From the NCBI RefSeq assembly GCF_954871325.1, contig NC_088775.1, positions 34,883,561-34,947,560 of the forward strand: a DNA stretch of 64,000 nucleotides. The letters are read 5' to 3'. Under the pieces are notes generated by a model. The model had not been told where the DNA came from. It ran no database searches and saw nothing but the letters and a program-made list of their open reading frames with translations. This stretch comes from Gordionus sp. m RMFG-2023. Lineage: Eukaryota; Nematomorpha; Gordioida; Chordodea; Parachordodidae. Positions 1 to 13,212 of the stretch are shown here, piece after piece. Within the stretch, counting starts at the first letter, position 1; each line of letters starts with the position of its first letter. The position numbers were made by a program, and so were the translations under genes.

Positions 1-146
1 TATCCAAAACCGCTTAGATGTATTTTTTTACGTTTCCGGTTCACAAAATAAATCTTTTGTCGCGAAAGACATTTATAGGGGAAAGGCTAACATTTTAAAA
101 GTAATTTTGAATATATTTATATCATTGAACTCAGAATTTAATTCTC
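1..146 (+). repeat. Representative long monomer (type A, 146 bp)
   Basis: One repeat unit, counted from TATCC to the base before the next TATCC. The long class has a seven-T run followed by ACGTTTCCGG at monomer positions 23-39, giving five CpG sites in all: CCGC, ACGT, CCGG and two within TCGCG. The choice of start is arbitrary because the array is tandem. The adjacent short class replaces the T-run and ACG with TTTTTAATTT and is 3 bp shorter. Confidence 0.95.
133..145. repeat. 13-bp dyad AGAATTTAATTCT at monomer end
   Basis: There are perfect 6-bp arms (AGAATT and AATTCT) around a single T. It is present at the 3' end of nearly every monomer. The recurrent G-type variant, with TTTGATTCTC (for example near 6606, 8626, 11057 and 21221), breaks one arm. 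The motif superficially resembles a heat-shock element, but the GAA and TTC spacing is wrong for that. Confidence 0.8.
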
Positions 147-185
147 TATCCAAAACCGCTTAGATGTATTTTTAATTTCCGGTTC

Positions 186-203
186 ACAAAATAAATATTT
201 TGT
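186..203. repeat. 18-bp dyad in type B monomer
   Basis: ACAAAATAAATATTTTGT has perfect 8-bp inverted arms (ACAAAATA and TATTTTGT) around a 2-base AA centre. It recurs in most short monomers. In monomers reading AAATCTTTTG, AAATTTTTTG or AAAATTTTTG the symmetry is partly lost. It could form a hairpin or bind a dimeric protein; neither is shown by the sequence. Confidence 0.85.
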
Positions 204-214
204 CGCGAAAGACA
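201..214. repeat. TGTC-GACA dyad containing palindrome TCGCGA
   Basis: TGTCGCGAAAGACA has 4-bp inverted arms around GCGAAA, and inside it lies the 6-bp palindrome TCGCGA (203-208). By eye this is the most conserved segment of the monomer and holds two of its CpGs. Exceptions are recognisable variants: TCGCAAAAG, GTGGCG, TCGCTAAAG, and losses near 487 and 1491. It overlaps the right arm of the adjacent 18-bp dyad by three bases. Confidence 0.85.
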
Positions 215-1380
215 TTTATAGGGGAAAGGCTAACATTTTAAAAGTAATTTTGAATATATATATATCATTGAACTCAGAATTTAATTCTCTATCCAAAACC
301 GCTTAGATATATTTTTAATTTCCGGTTTACAAAATAAATATTTTGTCGCGAAAGACATTTATAGAGGAAAGGCTAACATTTTAAAAATTTTGAATATATT
401 TATATCATTGAACTCAGAATTTAATTCTCTATCCAATACCGCTTAGATGTATTTTTTTACGTTTTCGGTTCACAAAATAAAATTTTTGAAAGACATTTAT
501 AGGGGAAAGGCTAACATTTTAAAAGTAATTTTGAATATATATATATCATTGAACTCAGAATTTAATTCTCTATCCAAAACCGCTTAGATGTATTTTTAAT
601 TTCCGGTTCACAAAATAAATATTTTGTCGCGAAAGACATTTATAGGGAAAAGGCTAACATTTTAAAAGTAATTTTGAATATATTTATATCATTGAACTCA
701 GAATTTAATTCTCTATCCAAAACCGCTTAGATGTATTTTTAATTTCCGGTTCACAAAATAAATATTTTGTCGCGAAAGACATTTATAGGGGAAAGGCTAA
801 CATTTTAAAAGTAATTTTGAATATATATATATCATTGAACTCAGAATTTAATTCTCTATCCAAAACCGCTTAGATATATTTTTAATTTCCGGTTTACAAA
901 ATAAATATTTTGTCGCGAAAGACATTTATAGAGGAAAGGCTAACATTTTAAAATAATTTTGAATATATTTATATCATTGAACTCAGAATTTAATTCTCTA
1001 TCCAATACCGCTTAGATGTATTTTTTTACGTTTTCGGTTCACAAAATAAAATTTTGTCGCGAAAGACATTTATAGGGGAAAGGCTAACATTTTAAAAGTA
1101 ATTTTGAATATATATATATCATTGAACTCAGAATTTAATTCTCTATCCAAAACCGCTTAGATGTATTTTTAATTTCCGGTTCACAAAATAAATATTTTGT
1201 CGCGAAAGACATTTATAGGGAAAAGGCTAACATTTTAAAAGTAATTTTGAATATATTTATATCATTGAACTCAGAATTTAATTCTCTATCCAATACCGCT
1301 TAGATGTATTTTTTTACGTTTTCGGTTCACAAAATAAAATTTTTGTCGCGAAAGACATTTATAGGGGAAAGGCTAACATT

Positions 1381-3465
1381 TTAAAAGAAATTTTGAATAT
1401 ATATATATCATTGAAATCAGAATTAAATTTCCTATCTAAATATCGCTTAGATGTATTTTTTTACGTTTTCGGTTCACAAAATAAAATTTTGTGCGAAAGA
1501 CATTTATAGGGGAAAGGCTAACATTTTAAAAGTAATTTTGAATATATATATATCATTGAACTCAGAATTTAATTCTCTATCCAAAACCGCTTAGATATAT
1601 TTTTAATTTCCGGTTTACAAAATAAATATTTTGTCGCGAAAGACATTTATAGAGGAAAGGCTAACATTTTAAAATATTTTGAATATATTTATATCATTGA
1701 ACTCAGAATTTAATTCTCTATCCAATACCGCTTAGATGTATTTTTTTACGTTTTCGGTTCACAAAATAAAATTTTTGTCGCGAAAGACATTTATAGGGGA
1801 AAGGCTAACATTTTAAAAGAAATTTTGAATATATATATATCATTGAAATCAGAATTAAATTTCCTATCTAAATATGCTTAGATGTATTTTTTTACGTTTC
1901 CGGTTCACAAAATAAATCTTTTGTCGCTAAAGACATTTATAGGGGAAAGGCTAACATTTTAAAAGTAATTTTGAATATATATATATCATTGAACTCAGAA
2001 TTTAATTCTCTATCCAAAACCGCTTAGATATATTTTTAATTTCCGGTTTACAAAATAAATATTTTGTCGCGAAAGACATTTATAGGGGAAAGGCTAACAT
2101 TTTAAAAGTACATTTTGAATATATTTATATCATTGAACTCAGAATTTAATTCTCTATCCAAAACCGCTTAGATGTATTTTTTTACGTTTTCGGTTCACAA
2201 AATAAAATTTTTGTCGCGAAAGACATTTATAGGGGAAAGGCTAACATTTTAAAAGTAATTTTGAATATATATATATCATTGAACTCAGAATTTAATTCTC
2301 TATCCAAAACCGCTTAGATGTATTTTTAATTTCCGGTTCACAAAATAAATATTTGGTCGCGAAAGACATTTATAGGGAAAAGGCTAACATTTTAAAAGTA
2401 ATTTTGAATATATTTATATCATTGAACTCAGAATTTAATTCTCTATCCAAAACCGCTTAGATGTATTTTTTTACGTTTCCGGTTCACAAAATAAATCTTT
2501 TGTCGCGAAAGACATTTATAGGGGAAAGGCTAACATTTTAAAAGTAATTTTGAATATATTTATATCATTGAACTCAGAATTTAATTCTCTATCCAAAACC
2601 GCTTAGATGTATTTTTAATTTCCGGTTCACAAAATAAATATTTTGTCGCGAAAGACATTTATAGGGGAAAGGCTAACATTTTAAAAGTAATTTTGAATAT
2701 ATATATATCATTGAACTCAGAATTTAATTCTCTATCCAAAACCGCTTAGATATATTTTTAATTTCCGGTTTCCAAAATAAATATTTTGTCGCGAAAGACA
2801 TTTATAGAGGAAAGGCTAACATTTTAAAAATTTTGAATATATTTATATCATTGAACTCAGAATTTAATTCTCTATCCAATACCGCTTAGATGTATTTTTT
2901 TACGTTTTCGGTTCACAAAATAAAATTTTGTCGCGAAAGACATTTATAGGGGAAAGGCTAACATTTTAAAAGTAATTTTGAATATATATATATCATTGAA
3001 CTCAGAATTTAATTCTCTATCCAAAACCGCTTAGATGTATTTTTAATTTCCGGTTCACAAAATAAATATTTTGTCGCGAAAGATATTTATAGGGAAAAGG
3101 CTAACATTTTAAAAGTAATTTTGAATATATTTATATCATTGAACTCAGAATTTAATTCTCTATCCAAAACCGCTTAGATATATTTTTAATTTCCGGTTTA
3201 CAAAATAAATATTTTGTCGCGAAAGACATTTATAGAGGAAAGGCTAACATTTTAAAAATTTTGAATATATTTATATCATTGAACTCAGAATTTAATTCTC
3301 TATCCAATACCGCTTAGATGTATTTTTTTACGTTTTCGGTTCACAAAATAAAATTTTTGTCGCGAAAGACATTTATAGGGGAAAGGCTAACATTTTAAAA
3401 GAAATTTTGAATATATATATATCATTGAAATCAGAATTAAATTTCCTATCTAAATATGCTTAGAT
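1381..3465 (+). repeat. Subregion with the most divergent monomer junctions, 1582-bp duplication
   Basis: Three monomer junctions, near 1384-1450, 1815-1880 and 3398-3462, carry a linked set of changes: AAAAGAAATTTTG, ATTGAAATCAG, AATTAAATTTCC and TATCTAAATAT in place of the usual junction. I do not see this set elsewhere in the window. The second and third lie 1582 bp apart, as do the linked GTCGCTAAAG changes near 1924 and 3506, so a block of about 11 monomers was duplicated here. Confidence 0.75.
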
Positions 3466-6400
3466 GTATTTTTTTACGTTTCCGGTTCACAAAATAAATC
3501 TTTTGTCGCTAAAGACATTTATAGGGGAAAGGCTAACATTTTAAAAGTAATTTTGAATATATATATATCATTGAACTCAGAATTTAATTCTCTATCCAAA
3601 ACCGCTTAGATATATTTTTAATTTCCGGTTTACAAAATAAATATTTTGTCGCGAAAGACATTTATAGGGGAAAGGCTAACATTTTAAAAATAATTTTGAA
3701 TATATTTATATCATTGAACTCAGAATTTAATTCTCTATCCAAAACCGCTTAGATGTATTTTTTTACGTTTTCGGTTCACAAAATAAAATTTTTGTCGCGA
3801 AAGACATTTATAGGGGAAAGGCTAACATTTTAAAAGTAATTTTGAATATATATATATCATTGAACTCAGAATTTAATTCTCTATCCAAAACCGCTTAGAT
3901 GTATTTTTAATTTCCGGTTCACAAAATAAATATTTTGTCGCGAAAGACATTTATAGGGAAAAGGCTAACATTTTAAAAGTAATTTTGAATATATTTATAT
4001 CATTGAACTCAGAATTTAATTCTCTATCCAAAACCACTTAGATGTATTTTTTTACGTTTCCGGTTCACAAAATAAATCTTTTGTCGCGAAAGACATTTAT
4101 ATGGGAAAGGCTTACATTTTAAAAGTAATTTTGAATTTATTTATATCATTGAACTCAGAATTTAATTCTCTATCCAAAACCGCTTAGATGTATTTTTAAT
4201 TTCCGGTTCACAAAATAAATATTTTGTCGCGAAAGACATTTATAGGGGATAGGCTAACATTTTAAAAGTAATTTTAAATATATTTATATCATTGAACTCA
4301 GAATTTAATTCTCTATCCAAAACCGCTTAGATGTATTTTTTTACGTTTCCGGTTCACAAAATATATCTTTTGTCGCGAAAGACATTTATAGGGGAAAGGC
4401 AAACATTTTAAAAGTAATTTTGAATATATTTATATCATTGAACTCAGAATTTAATTCTCTATCCAAAACCGCTTAGATGTATTTTTTTACGTTTCCGGTT
4501 CACAATATAAATCTTTTGTCGCGAAAGACATTTATAGGGAAAAGGCTAACATTTTAAAAGTAATTTATAATATATTTATATCATTGAACTCAGAATTTAA
4601 TTCTCTATCCAAAACCGCTTAGATGTATTTTTTTACGTTTCCGGTTCACAAAATAAATTTTTTGTCGCGAAAGACATTTATATGGGAAAGGCTAACATTT
4701 TAAAAGTAATTTTGAATATATTTATATCGTTGAACTCAGAATTTAATTCTCTATCCAAAACCGCTTAGATGTATTTTTAATTTCCGGTTTACAAAATAAA
4801 TATTTTGTCGCGAAAGACATTTATAGGGGAAAGGCTAACATTTTAAAAGTAATTTTGAATATATTTATATCATTGAACTCAGAATTTAATTCTCTATCCA
4901 AAACCGCTTAGATGTATTTTTTTACGTTTTCGGTTCACAAAATAAAATTTTAGTCGCGAAAGACATTTATAGGGGAAAGGCTAACATTTTAAAAGTAATT
5001 TTGAATATATTTATATCATTGAACTCAGAATTTAATTCTCTATCCAAAACCGCTTAGATGTATTTTTAATTTCCGGTTCACAAAATAAATATTTGGTCGC
5101 GAAAGACATTTATAGGGAAAAGGCTAACATTTTAAAAGTAATTTTGAATATATTTATATCATTGAACTCAGAATTTAATTCTCTATCCAAAACCGCTTAG
5201 ATGTATTTTTTTACGTTTCCGGTTCACAAAATAAATCTTTTGTCGCGAAAGACATTTATAGGGGAAAGGCTAACATTTTAAAAGTAATTTTAAATATATT
5301 TATATCATTGAACTCAGAATTTAATTCTCTATCCAAAACCGCTTAGATGTATTTTTAATTTCCGGTTCACAAAATAAATATTTTGTCGCGAAAGACATTT
5401 ATAGGGGAAAGGCTAACATTTTAAAAGTAATTTTGAATATATATATATCATTGAACTCAGAATTTAATCCTCTATCCAAAACCGCTTAGATATATTTTTA
5501 ATTTCCGGTTTACAAAATAAATATTTTGTCGCGAAAGACATTTATAGAGGAAAGGCTAACATTTTAAAAATTTTGAATATATTTATATCATTGAACTCAG
5601 AATTTAATTCTCTATCCAATACCGCTTAGATGTATTTTTTTACGTTTTCGGTTCACAAAATAAAATTTTTGTCGCGAAAGACATTTATAGGGGAAAGGCT
5701 AACATTTTAAAAGTAATTTTGAATATATATATATCATTGAACTCAGAATTTAATTCTCTATCCAAAACCGCTTAGATGTATTTTTAATTTCCGGTTCACA
5801 AAATAAATATTTTGTCGCGAAAGACATTTATAGGGAAAAGGCTAACATTTTAAAAGTAATTTTGAATATATTTATATCATTGAACTCAGAATTTAATTCT
5901 CTATCCAAAACCGCTTAGATGTATTTTTAATTTTCGGTTTAATAAATATTTTGTCGCGAAAGACATTTATAGGGGAAAGGCTAACATTTTAAAAGTAATT
6001 TTGAATATATTTATATCATTGAACTCAGAATTTAATTCTCTATCCAAAACCGCTTAGATGTATTTTTAATTTCCGGTTCACAAAATAAATATTTTGTCGC
6101 GAAAGACATTTATAGGGGAAAGGCTAACATTTTAAAAATAATTTTGAATATATTTATATCATTGAACTCAGAATTTAATTCTCTATCCAAAACCACTTAG
6201 ATGTATTTTTAATTTCCGGTTCACAAAATAAATATTTTGACGCAAAAGACATTTATAGGATCAAGGCTAACATTTTAAAAGTAATTTTGAATATATTTAT
6301 ATCATTGAACTCAGAATTTAATTCTCTATCCAAAAGAGGTTAGATGTATTTTATTACGTTTCCGGTTCACAAAATAAATTTTTTGTCGCGAAAGACATTT

Positions 6401-8924
6401 ATATGGGAAAGGCTAGCATTTTAAAAGTAATTTTGAATATATTTATATCATTGAACTCAGAATTTAATTCTCTATCCAAAACCGCTTAGATGTATTTTTA
6501 ATTTCCGGTTCACAAAATAAATATTTTGTCGCGAAAGACATTTATAGGGAAAAGGCTAACATTTTAAATGTAATTTTGAATATATTTATATCATTGAACT
6601 CAGAATTTGATTCTCTATCCAAAACCGCTTAGATGTATTTTTTTACGTTTCCGGTTCACAAAATAAATATTTTGTCGCGAAAGACATTTATAGGGGAAAG
6701 GCTAACATTTTAAAAGTAATTTTGAATATATATATATCATTGAACTCAGAATTTAATTCTCTATCCAAGACCGCTTAGATATATTTTTAATTTCCGGTTT
6801 ACAAAATAAATATTTTGTCGCGAAAGACATTTATAGGGGAAAGGCTAACATTTTAAACATAATTTTGAATATATTTATATCATTGAACTCAGAATTTAAT
6901 TCTCTATCCAATACCGCTTAGATGTTATTTTTTACGTTTTCGGTTCACAAAATAAATCTTTTGTCGCGAAAGACATTTATAGGGGAAAGGCTAACATTTT
7001 AAAAGTAATTTTGAATATATTATATCATTGAACTCAGAATTTAATTCTCTATCCAAAACCGCTTAGATGTATTTTTTTACGTTTCCGGTTCACAAAAGAA
7101 ATCTTTTGTCGCGAAAGACATTTATAGGGGAAAGGCTAAGATTTTAAAAGTAATTTTGAATATATTTATATCATTGAACTCAGAATTTAATTCTCTATCC
7201 AAAACCGCTTAGTTGTATTTTTAATTTCCGGTTCACAAAATAAATATTTTGTCGCGAAAGACATTTATAGGGGAAAGGCTAACATTTTAAAAGTAATTTT
7301 GAATATATTTATATCATTGAACTCAGAATTTAATTCTCTATCCAAAAGAGGTTAGATGTATTTTATTACGTTTCCGGTTCACAAAATAAATTTTTTGTCG
7401 CGAAAGACATTTATATGGGAAAGGCTAGCATTTTAAAAGTAATTTTGAATATATTTATATCATTGAACTCAGAATTTAATTCTCTATCCAAAACCGCTTA
7501 GATGTATTTTTAATTTCCGGTTCACAAAATAAATATTTTGTCGCGAAAGACATTTATAGGGAAAAGGCTAACATTTTAAATGTAATTTTGAATATATTTA
7601 TATCATTGAACTCAGAATTTAATTCTCTATCCAAAACCGCTTAGATGTATTTTTATACGTTTCCGGTTCACAAAAGAAATCTTTTGTCGCGAAAGACATT
7701 TATAGGGGAAAGGCTAACATTTTAAAAGTAATTTTGAATATATTTATATCATTGAACTCAGAATTTAATTCTCTATCCAAAAGAGGTTAGATGTATTTTA
7801 TTACGTTTCCGGTTCACAAAATAAATTTTTTGTCGCGAAAGACATTTATAGGGAAAAGGCTAGCATTTTAAAAGTAATTTTGAATATATTTATATCATTG
7901 AACTCAGAATTTAATTCTCTATCCAAAACCGCTTAGATGTATTTTATTACGTTTCCGGTTCACAAAATAAATTTTTTGTCGCGAAAGACATTTATATGGG
8001 AAAGGCTAACATTTTAAAAGTAATTTTGAATATATTTATATCATTGAACTCAGAATTTAATTCTCTATCCAAAACCGCTTAGATGTATTTTTAATTTCCG
8101 GTTCACAAAATAAATATTTTGTCGCGAAAGACATTTATAGGGGAAAGGCTAACATTTTAAAAATAATTTTGAATATATTTATATCATTGAACTCAGAATT
8201 TAATTCTCTATCCAAAACCGCTTAGATGTATTTTTAATTTCCGGTTCACAAAATAAATATTTTGTCGCAAAAGACATTTATAGGGGCTAACATTTTAAAA
8301 GTAATTTTGAATATATTTATATCATTGAACTCAGAATTTAATTCTCTATCCAAAAGAGGTTAGATGTATTTTATTACGTTTCCGGTTCACAAAATAAATT
8401 TTTTGTCGCGAAAGACATTTATATGGGAAAGGCTAGCATTTTAAAAGTAATTTTGAATATATTTATATCATTGAACTCAGAATTTAATTCTCTATCCAAA
8501 ACCGCTTAGATGTATTTTTAATTTCCGGTTCACAAAATAAATATTTTGTCGCGAAAGACATTTATAGGGAAAAGGCTAACATTTTAAATGTAATTTTGAA
8601 TATATTTATATCATTGAACTCAGAATTTGATTCTCTATCCAAAACCGCTTAGATGTATTTTTTTACGTTTCCGGTTCACAAAATAAATATTTTGTCGCGA
8701 AAGACATTTATAGGGGAAAGGCTAACATTTTAAAAGTAATTTTGAATATATATATATCATTGAACTCAGAATTTAATTCTCTATCCAAAACCGCTTAGAT
8801 ATATTTTTAATTTCCTGTTTACAAAATAAATATTTTGTCGCGAAAGACATTTATAGGGGAAAGGCTAACATTTTAAACATAATTTTGAATATATTTATAT
8901 CATTGAACTCAGAATTTAATTCTC

Positions 8925-9767
8925 TATCCAATACCGCTTAGATGTTATTTTTTACGTTTTCGGTTCACAAAATAAATCTTTTGTCGCGAAAGACATTTAT
9001 ATGGGAAAGGCTAACATTTTAAAAGTAATTTTGAATATATATATATCATTGAACTCAGAATTTAATTCTCTATCCAAAACCGCTTAGATGTATTTTTAAT
9101 TTCCGGTTCACAAAATAAATATTTTGTCGCGAAAGACATTTATAGGGGAAAGGCTAACATTTTAAAAGTAATTTTGAATATATTTATATCATTGAACTCA
9201 GAATTTAATTCTCTATCCAAAACCGCTTAGATGTATTTTTAATTTCCGGTTCACAAAATAAATATTTTGTCGCGAAAGACATTTATAGGGGAAAGGCTAA
9301 CATTTTAAAAATAATTTTGAATATATTTATATCATTGAACTCAGAATTTAATTCTCTATCCAAAACCGCTTAGATGTATTTTTTTACGTTTTCTCACAAA
9401 ATAAAATTTTTGTCGCGAAAGACATTTATAGGGGAAAGGCTAACATTTTAAAAGTAATTTTGAATATATTTATATCATTGAACTCAGAATTTAATTCTCT
9501 ATCCAAAACCGCTTAGATGTATTTTTTTACGTTTCCGGTTCACAAAATATATTTTTTGTCGCGAAAGACATTTATATGGGAAAGGCTAACATTTTAAAAG
9601 TAATTTTGAATATATTTATATCATTGAACTCAGAATTTAATTCTCTATCCAAAACCTCTTAGATGTATTTTATAACGTTTCCGGTTCACAAAATAAATAT
9701 TTTGTCGCGAAAGACATTTATAGGGGATTGAATATATTTATATCAATGAACTCAGAATTTAATTCTC
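8925..9767 (+). repeat. HOR module H-B-B'-I-A'-J, copy 1 (843 bp)
   Basis: Six monomers in fixed order: H (GATGTTATTTTTTACG, 146 bp), B (143), B' with TTAAAAATAATT (143), I with TTTTCTCACAAAAT (143), A' with AAAATATATTTTTTG and TATGGG (146), and J with a 24-bp internal deletion (122). The J monomer at 9646-9767 reads GGGGATTGAATAT where others have a full GGCTAACATTTTAAAAGTAA segment. The H-to-J marker spacing of 780 bp is the same in all five left-arm copies. Confidence 0.88.
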
Positions 9768-11355
9768 TATCCAAAACCGCTTAGATGTATTTTTAATTTC
9801 CGGTTCACAAAATAAATATTTTGTCGCGAAAGACATTTATAGGGGAAAGGCTAACATTTTAAAAGTAATTTTGAATATATTTATATCATTGAACTCAGAA
9901 TTTAATTCTCTATCCAAAACCGCTTAGATGTATTTTTAATTTCCGGTTCACAAAATAAATATTTTGTCGCAAAAGACATTTATAGGGGCAAGGCTAACAT
10001 TTAAGAAGTAATTTTGAATATATTTATATCATTGAACTCAGAATTTAATTCTCTATCCAAAAGAGGTTAGATGTATTTTATTACGTTTCCGGTTCACTAA
10101 ATAAATTTTTTGTCGCGAAAGACATTTATATGGGAAAGGCTAGCATTTTAAAAGTAATTTTGAATATATTTATATCATTGAACTCAGAATTTAATTCTCT
10201 ATCCAAAAGAGGTTAGATGTATTTTATTACGTTTCCGGTTCACAAAATAAATTTTTTGTCGCGAAAGACATTTATAGGGAAAAGGCTAGCATTTTAAAAG
10301 TAATTTTGAATATATTTATATCATTGAACTCAGAATTTAATTCTCTATCCAAAACCGCTTAGATGTATTTTATTACGTTTCCGGTTCACAAAATAAATTT
10401 TTTGTCGCGAAAGACATTTATATGGGAAAGGCTAACATTTTAAAAGTAATTTTGAATATATTTATATCATTGAACTCAGAATTTAATTCTCTATCCAAAA
10501 CCGCTTAGATGTATTTTTAATTTCCGGTTCACAAAATAAATATTTTGTCGCGAAAGACATTTATAGGGGAAAGGCTAACATTTTAAAAATAATTTTGAAT
10601 ATATTTATATCATTGAACTCAGAATTTAATTCTCTATCCAAAACCACTTAGATGTATTTTTAATTTCCGGTTCACAAAATAAATATTTTGACGCAAAAGA
10701 CATTTATAGGGGCAAGGCTAACATTTTAAAAGTAATTTTGAATATATTTATATCATTGAACTCAGAATTTAATTCTCTATCCAAAAGAGGTTAGATGTAT
10801 TTTATTACGTTTCCGGTTCACAAAATAAATTTTTTGTCGCGAAAGACATTTATATGGGAAAGGCTAGCATTTTAAAAGTAATTTTGAATATATTTATATC
10901 ATTGAACTCAGAATTTAATTCTCTATCCAAAACCGCTTAGATGTATTTTTAATTTCCGGTTCACAAAATAAATATTTTGTCGCGAAAGACATTTATAGGG
11001 AAAAGGCTAACATTTTAAATGTAATTTTGAATATATTTATATCATTGAACTCAGAATTTGATTCTCTATCCAAAACCGCTTAGATGTATTTTTTTACGTT
11101 TCCGGTTCACAAAATAAATATTTTGTCGCGAAAGACATTTATAGGGGAAAGGCTAACATTTTAAAAGTAATTTTGAATATATATATATCATTGAACTCAG
11201 AATTTAATTCTCTATCCAAGACCGCTTAGATATATTTTTAATTTCCGGTTTACAAAATAAATATTTTGTCGCGAAAGACATTTATAGGGGAAAGGCTAAC
11301 ATTTTAAACATAATTTTGAATATATTTATATCATTGAACTCAGAATTTAATTCTC

Positions 11356-12198
11356 TATCCAATACCGCTTAGATGTTATTTTTTACGTTTTCGGTTCACA
11401 AAATAAATCTTTTGTCGCGAAAGACATTTATAGGGGAAAGGCTAACATTTTAAAAGTAATTTTGAATATATATATATCATTGAACTCAGAATTTAATTCT
11501 CTATCCAAAACCGCTTAGATGTATTTTTAATTTCCGGTTCACAAAATAAATATTTTGTCGCGAAAGACATTTATAGGGGAAAGGCTAACATTTTAAAAGT
11601 AATTTTGAATATATTTATATCATTGAACTCAGAATTTAATTCTCTATCCAAAACCGCTTAGATGTATTTTTAATTTCCGGTTCACAAAATAAATATTTTG
11701 TCGCGAAAGACATTTATAGGGGAATGGCTAACATTTTAAAAATAATTTTGAATATATTTATATCATTGAACTCAGAATTTAATTCTCTATCCAAAACCGC
11801 TTAGATGTATTTTTTTACGTTTTCTCACAAAATAAAATTTTTGTCGCGAAAGACATTTATAGGGGAAAGGCTAACATTTTAAAAGTAATTTTGAATATAT
11901 TTATATCATTGAACTCAGAATTTAATTCTCTATCCAAAACCGCTTAGATGTATTTTTTTACGTTTCCGGTTCACAAAATATATTTTTTGTCGCGAAAGAC
12001 ATTTATATGGGAAAGGCTAACATTTTAAAAGTAATTTTGAATATATTTATATCATTGAACTCAGAATTTAATTCTCTATCCAAAACCTCTTAGATGTATT
12101 TTATAACGTTTCCGGTTCACAAAATAAATATTTTGTCGCGAAAGACATTTATAGGGGATTGAATATATTTATATCAATGAACTCAGAATTTAATTCTC
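11356..12198 (+). repeat. HOR module H-B-B'-I-A'-J, copy 2
   Basis: Same six-monomer order and same 843-bp length as the module at 8925. It lies 2431 bp downstream of that copy, and the flanking G-type monomer keeps the 2431-bp spacing (8626 and 11057), so the duplicated block extends upstream of the module. There are small differences, such as GGAATGGCT near 11722. Confidence 0.88.
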
Positions 12199-12482
12199 TA
12201 TCCAAAACCGCTTAGATGTATTTTTAATTTCCGGTTCACAAAATAAATATTTTGTCGCGAAAGACATTTATAGGGGAAAGGCTAACATTTTAAAAGTAAT
12301 TTTGAATATATTTATATCATTGAACTCAGAATTTAATTCTCTATCCAAAACCGCTTAGATGTATTTTTAATTTCTGGTTCACAAAATTATTTTGTCGCGA
12401 AAGACATTTATAGGGGGAAAGGCTAACATTTTAAAAGTAATTTTGAATATATTTATATCATTGAACTCAGAATTTAATTCTC

Positions 12483-13212
12483 TATCCAAAACCGCTTAGA
12501 TGTATTTTTTTACGTTTCCGGTTCACAAAATAAATCTTTTGTGGCGAAAGACATTTATAGGGGAAAGGCTAACATTTTAAAAGTAATTTTGAATATATTT
12601 ATATCACTGAACTCAGAATTTAATTCTCTATCCAATACCGCTTAGATGTATTTTATAACGTTTCCGGTTCACAAAATAAATTTTTTGTCGCGAAAGACAT
12701 TTATATAGGAAAGGCTAACATTTTAAAAGTAATTTTGAATATATTTATATCATTGAACTCAGAATTTAATTCTCTATCCAAAACCGCTTAGATGTATTTT
12801 TTTACGTTTTCGGTTCACAAAATAAAATTTTTGTCGCGAAAGACATTTATAGGGAAAAGGCTAACATTTTAAAAGTAATTTTGAATATATTTATATCATT
12901 GAACTCAGAATTTAATTCTCTATCCAATACCGCTTAGATGTATTTTATTACCTTTCCGGTTCACAAAATAAATTATTTGTCGCGAAAGACATTTATATGG
13001 GAAAGGCTAACATTTTAAAAGTAATTTTGAATATATTTATATCACTAAACTCAGAATTTAATTCTCTATCCAAAACCTCTTAGATGTATTTTTTTACGTT
13101 TCCGATTCACAAAATAAATCTTTTGTGGCGAAAGACATTTATAGGGGAAAGGCTAACATTTTAAAAGTAATTTATAATATATTTATATCATTGAACTCAG
13201 AATTTAATTCTC
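12483..13212 (+). repeat. L block, copy 1 (five 146-bp monomers)
   Basis: A 730-bp ordered block begins and ends with monomers in which TCGCGA is changed to GTGGCG (markers at 12541 and 13125, 584 bp apart). Between them lie monomers marked by TATATAGGAAAGG, a D-like AAAATTTTTG monomer with GGGAAAAGG, and ATTACCTTTCC with AAATTATTTG. ATATCACTAAAC and CCGATTCAC then mark the last monomer. The order is reproduced at 22647-23376 and, inverted, at 61520-62249. Confidence 0.87.

Larger units (their letters stand above)
147..289 (+). repeat. Representative short monomer (type B, 143 bp)
   Basis: This is the second repeat unit in the window and the most common short form. It has TTTTTAATTTCCGG where type A has the longer T-run with ACG, so it has four CpG sites instead of five. 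It also carries the AAATATTTTG version of the middle, which completes the 18-bp dyad at 186-203. The hand count is 38 G+C in 143 bases for this type. Confidence 0.95.

Noticed and set aside
133-145. Heat-shock element at AGAATTTAATTCT
   Set aside because: A heat-shock element has GAA and TTC blocks separated by two bases. Here five bases separate them, and the motif is simply part of every repeat.
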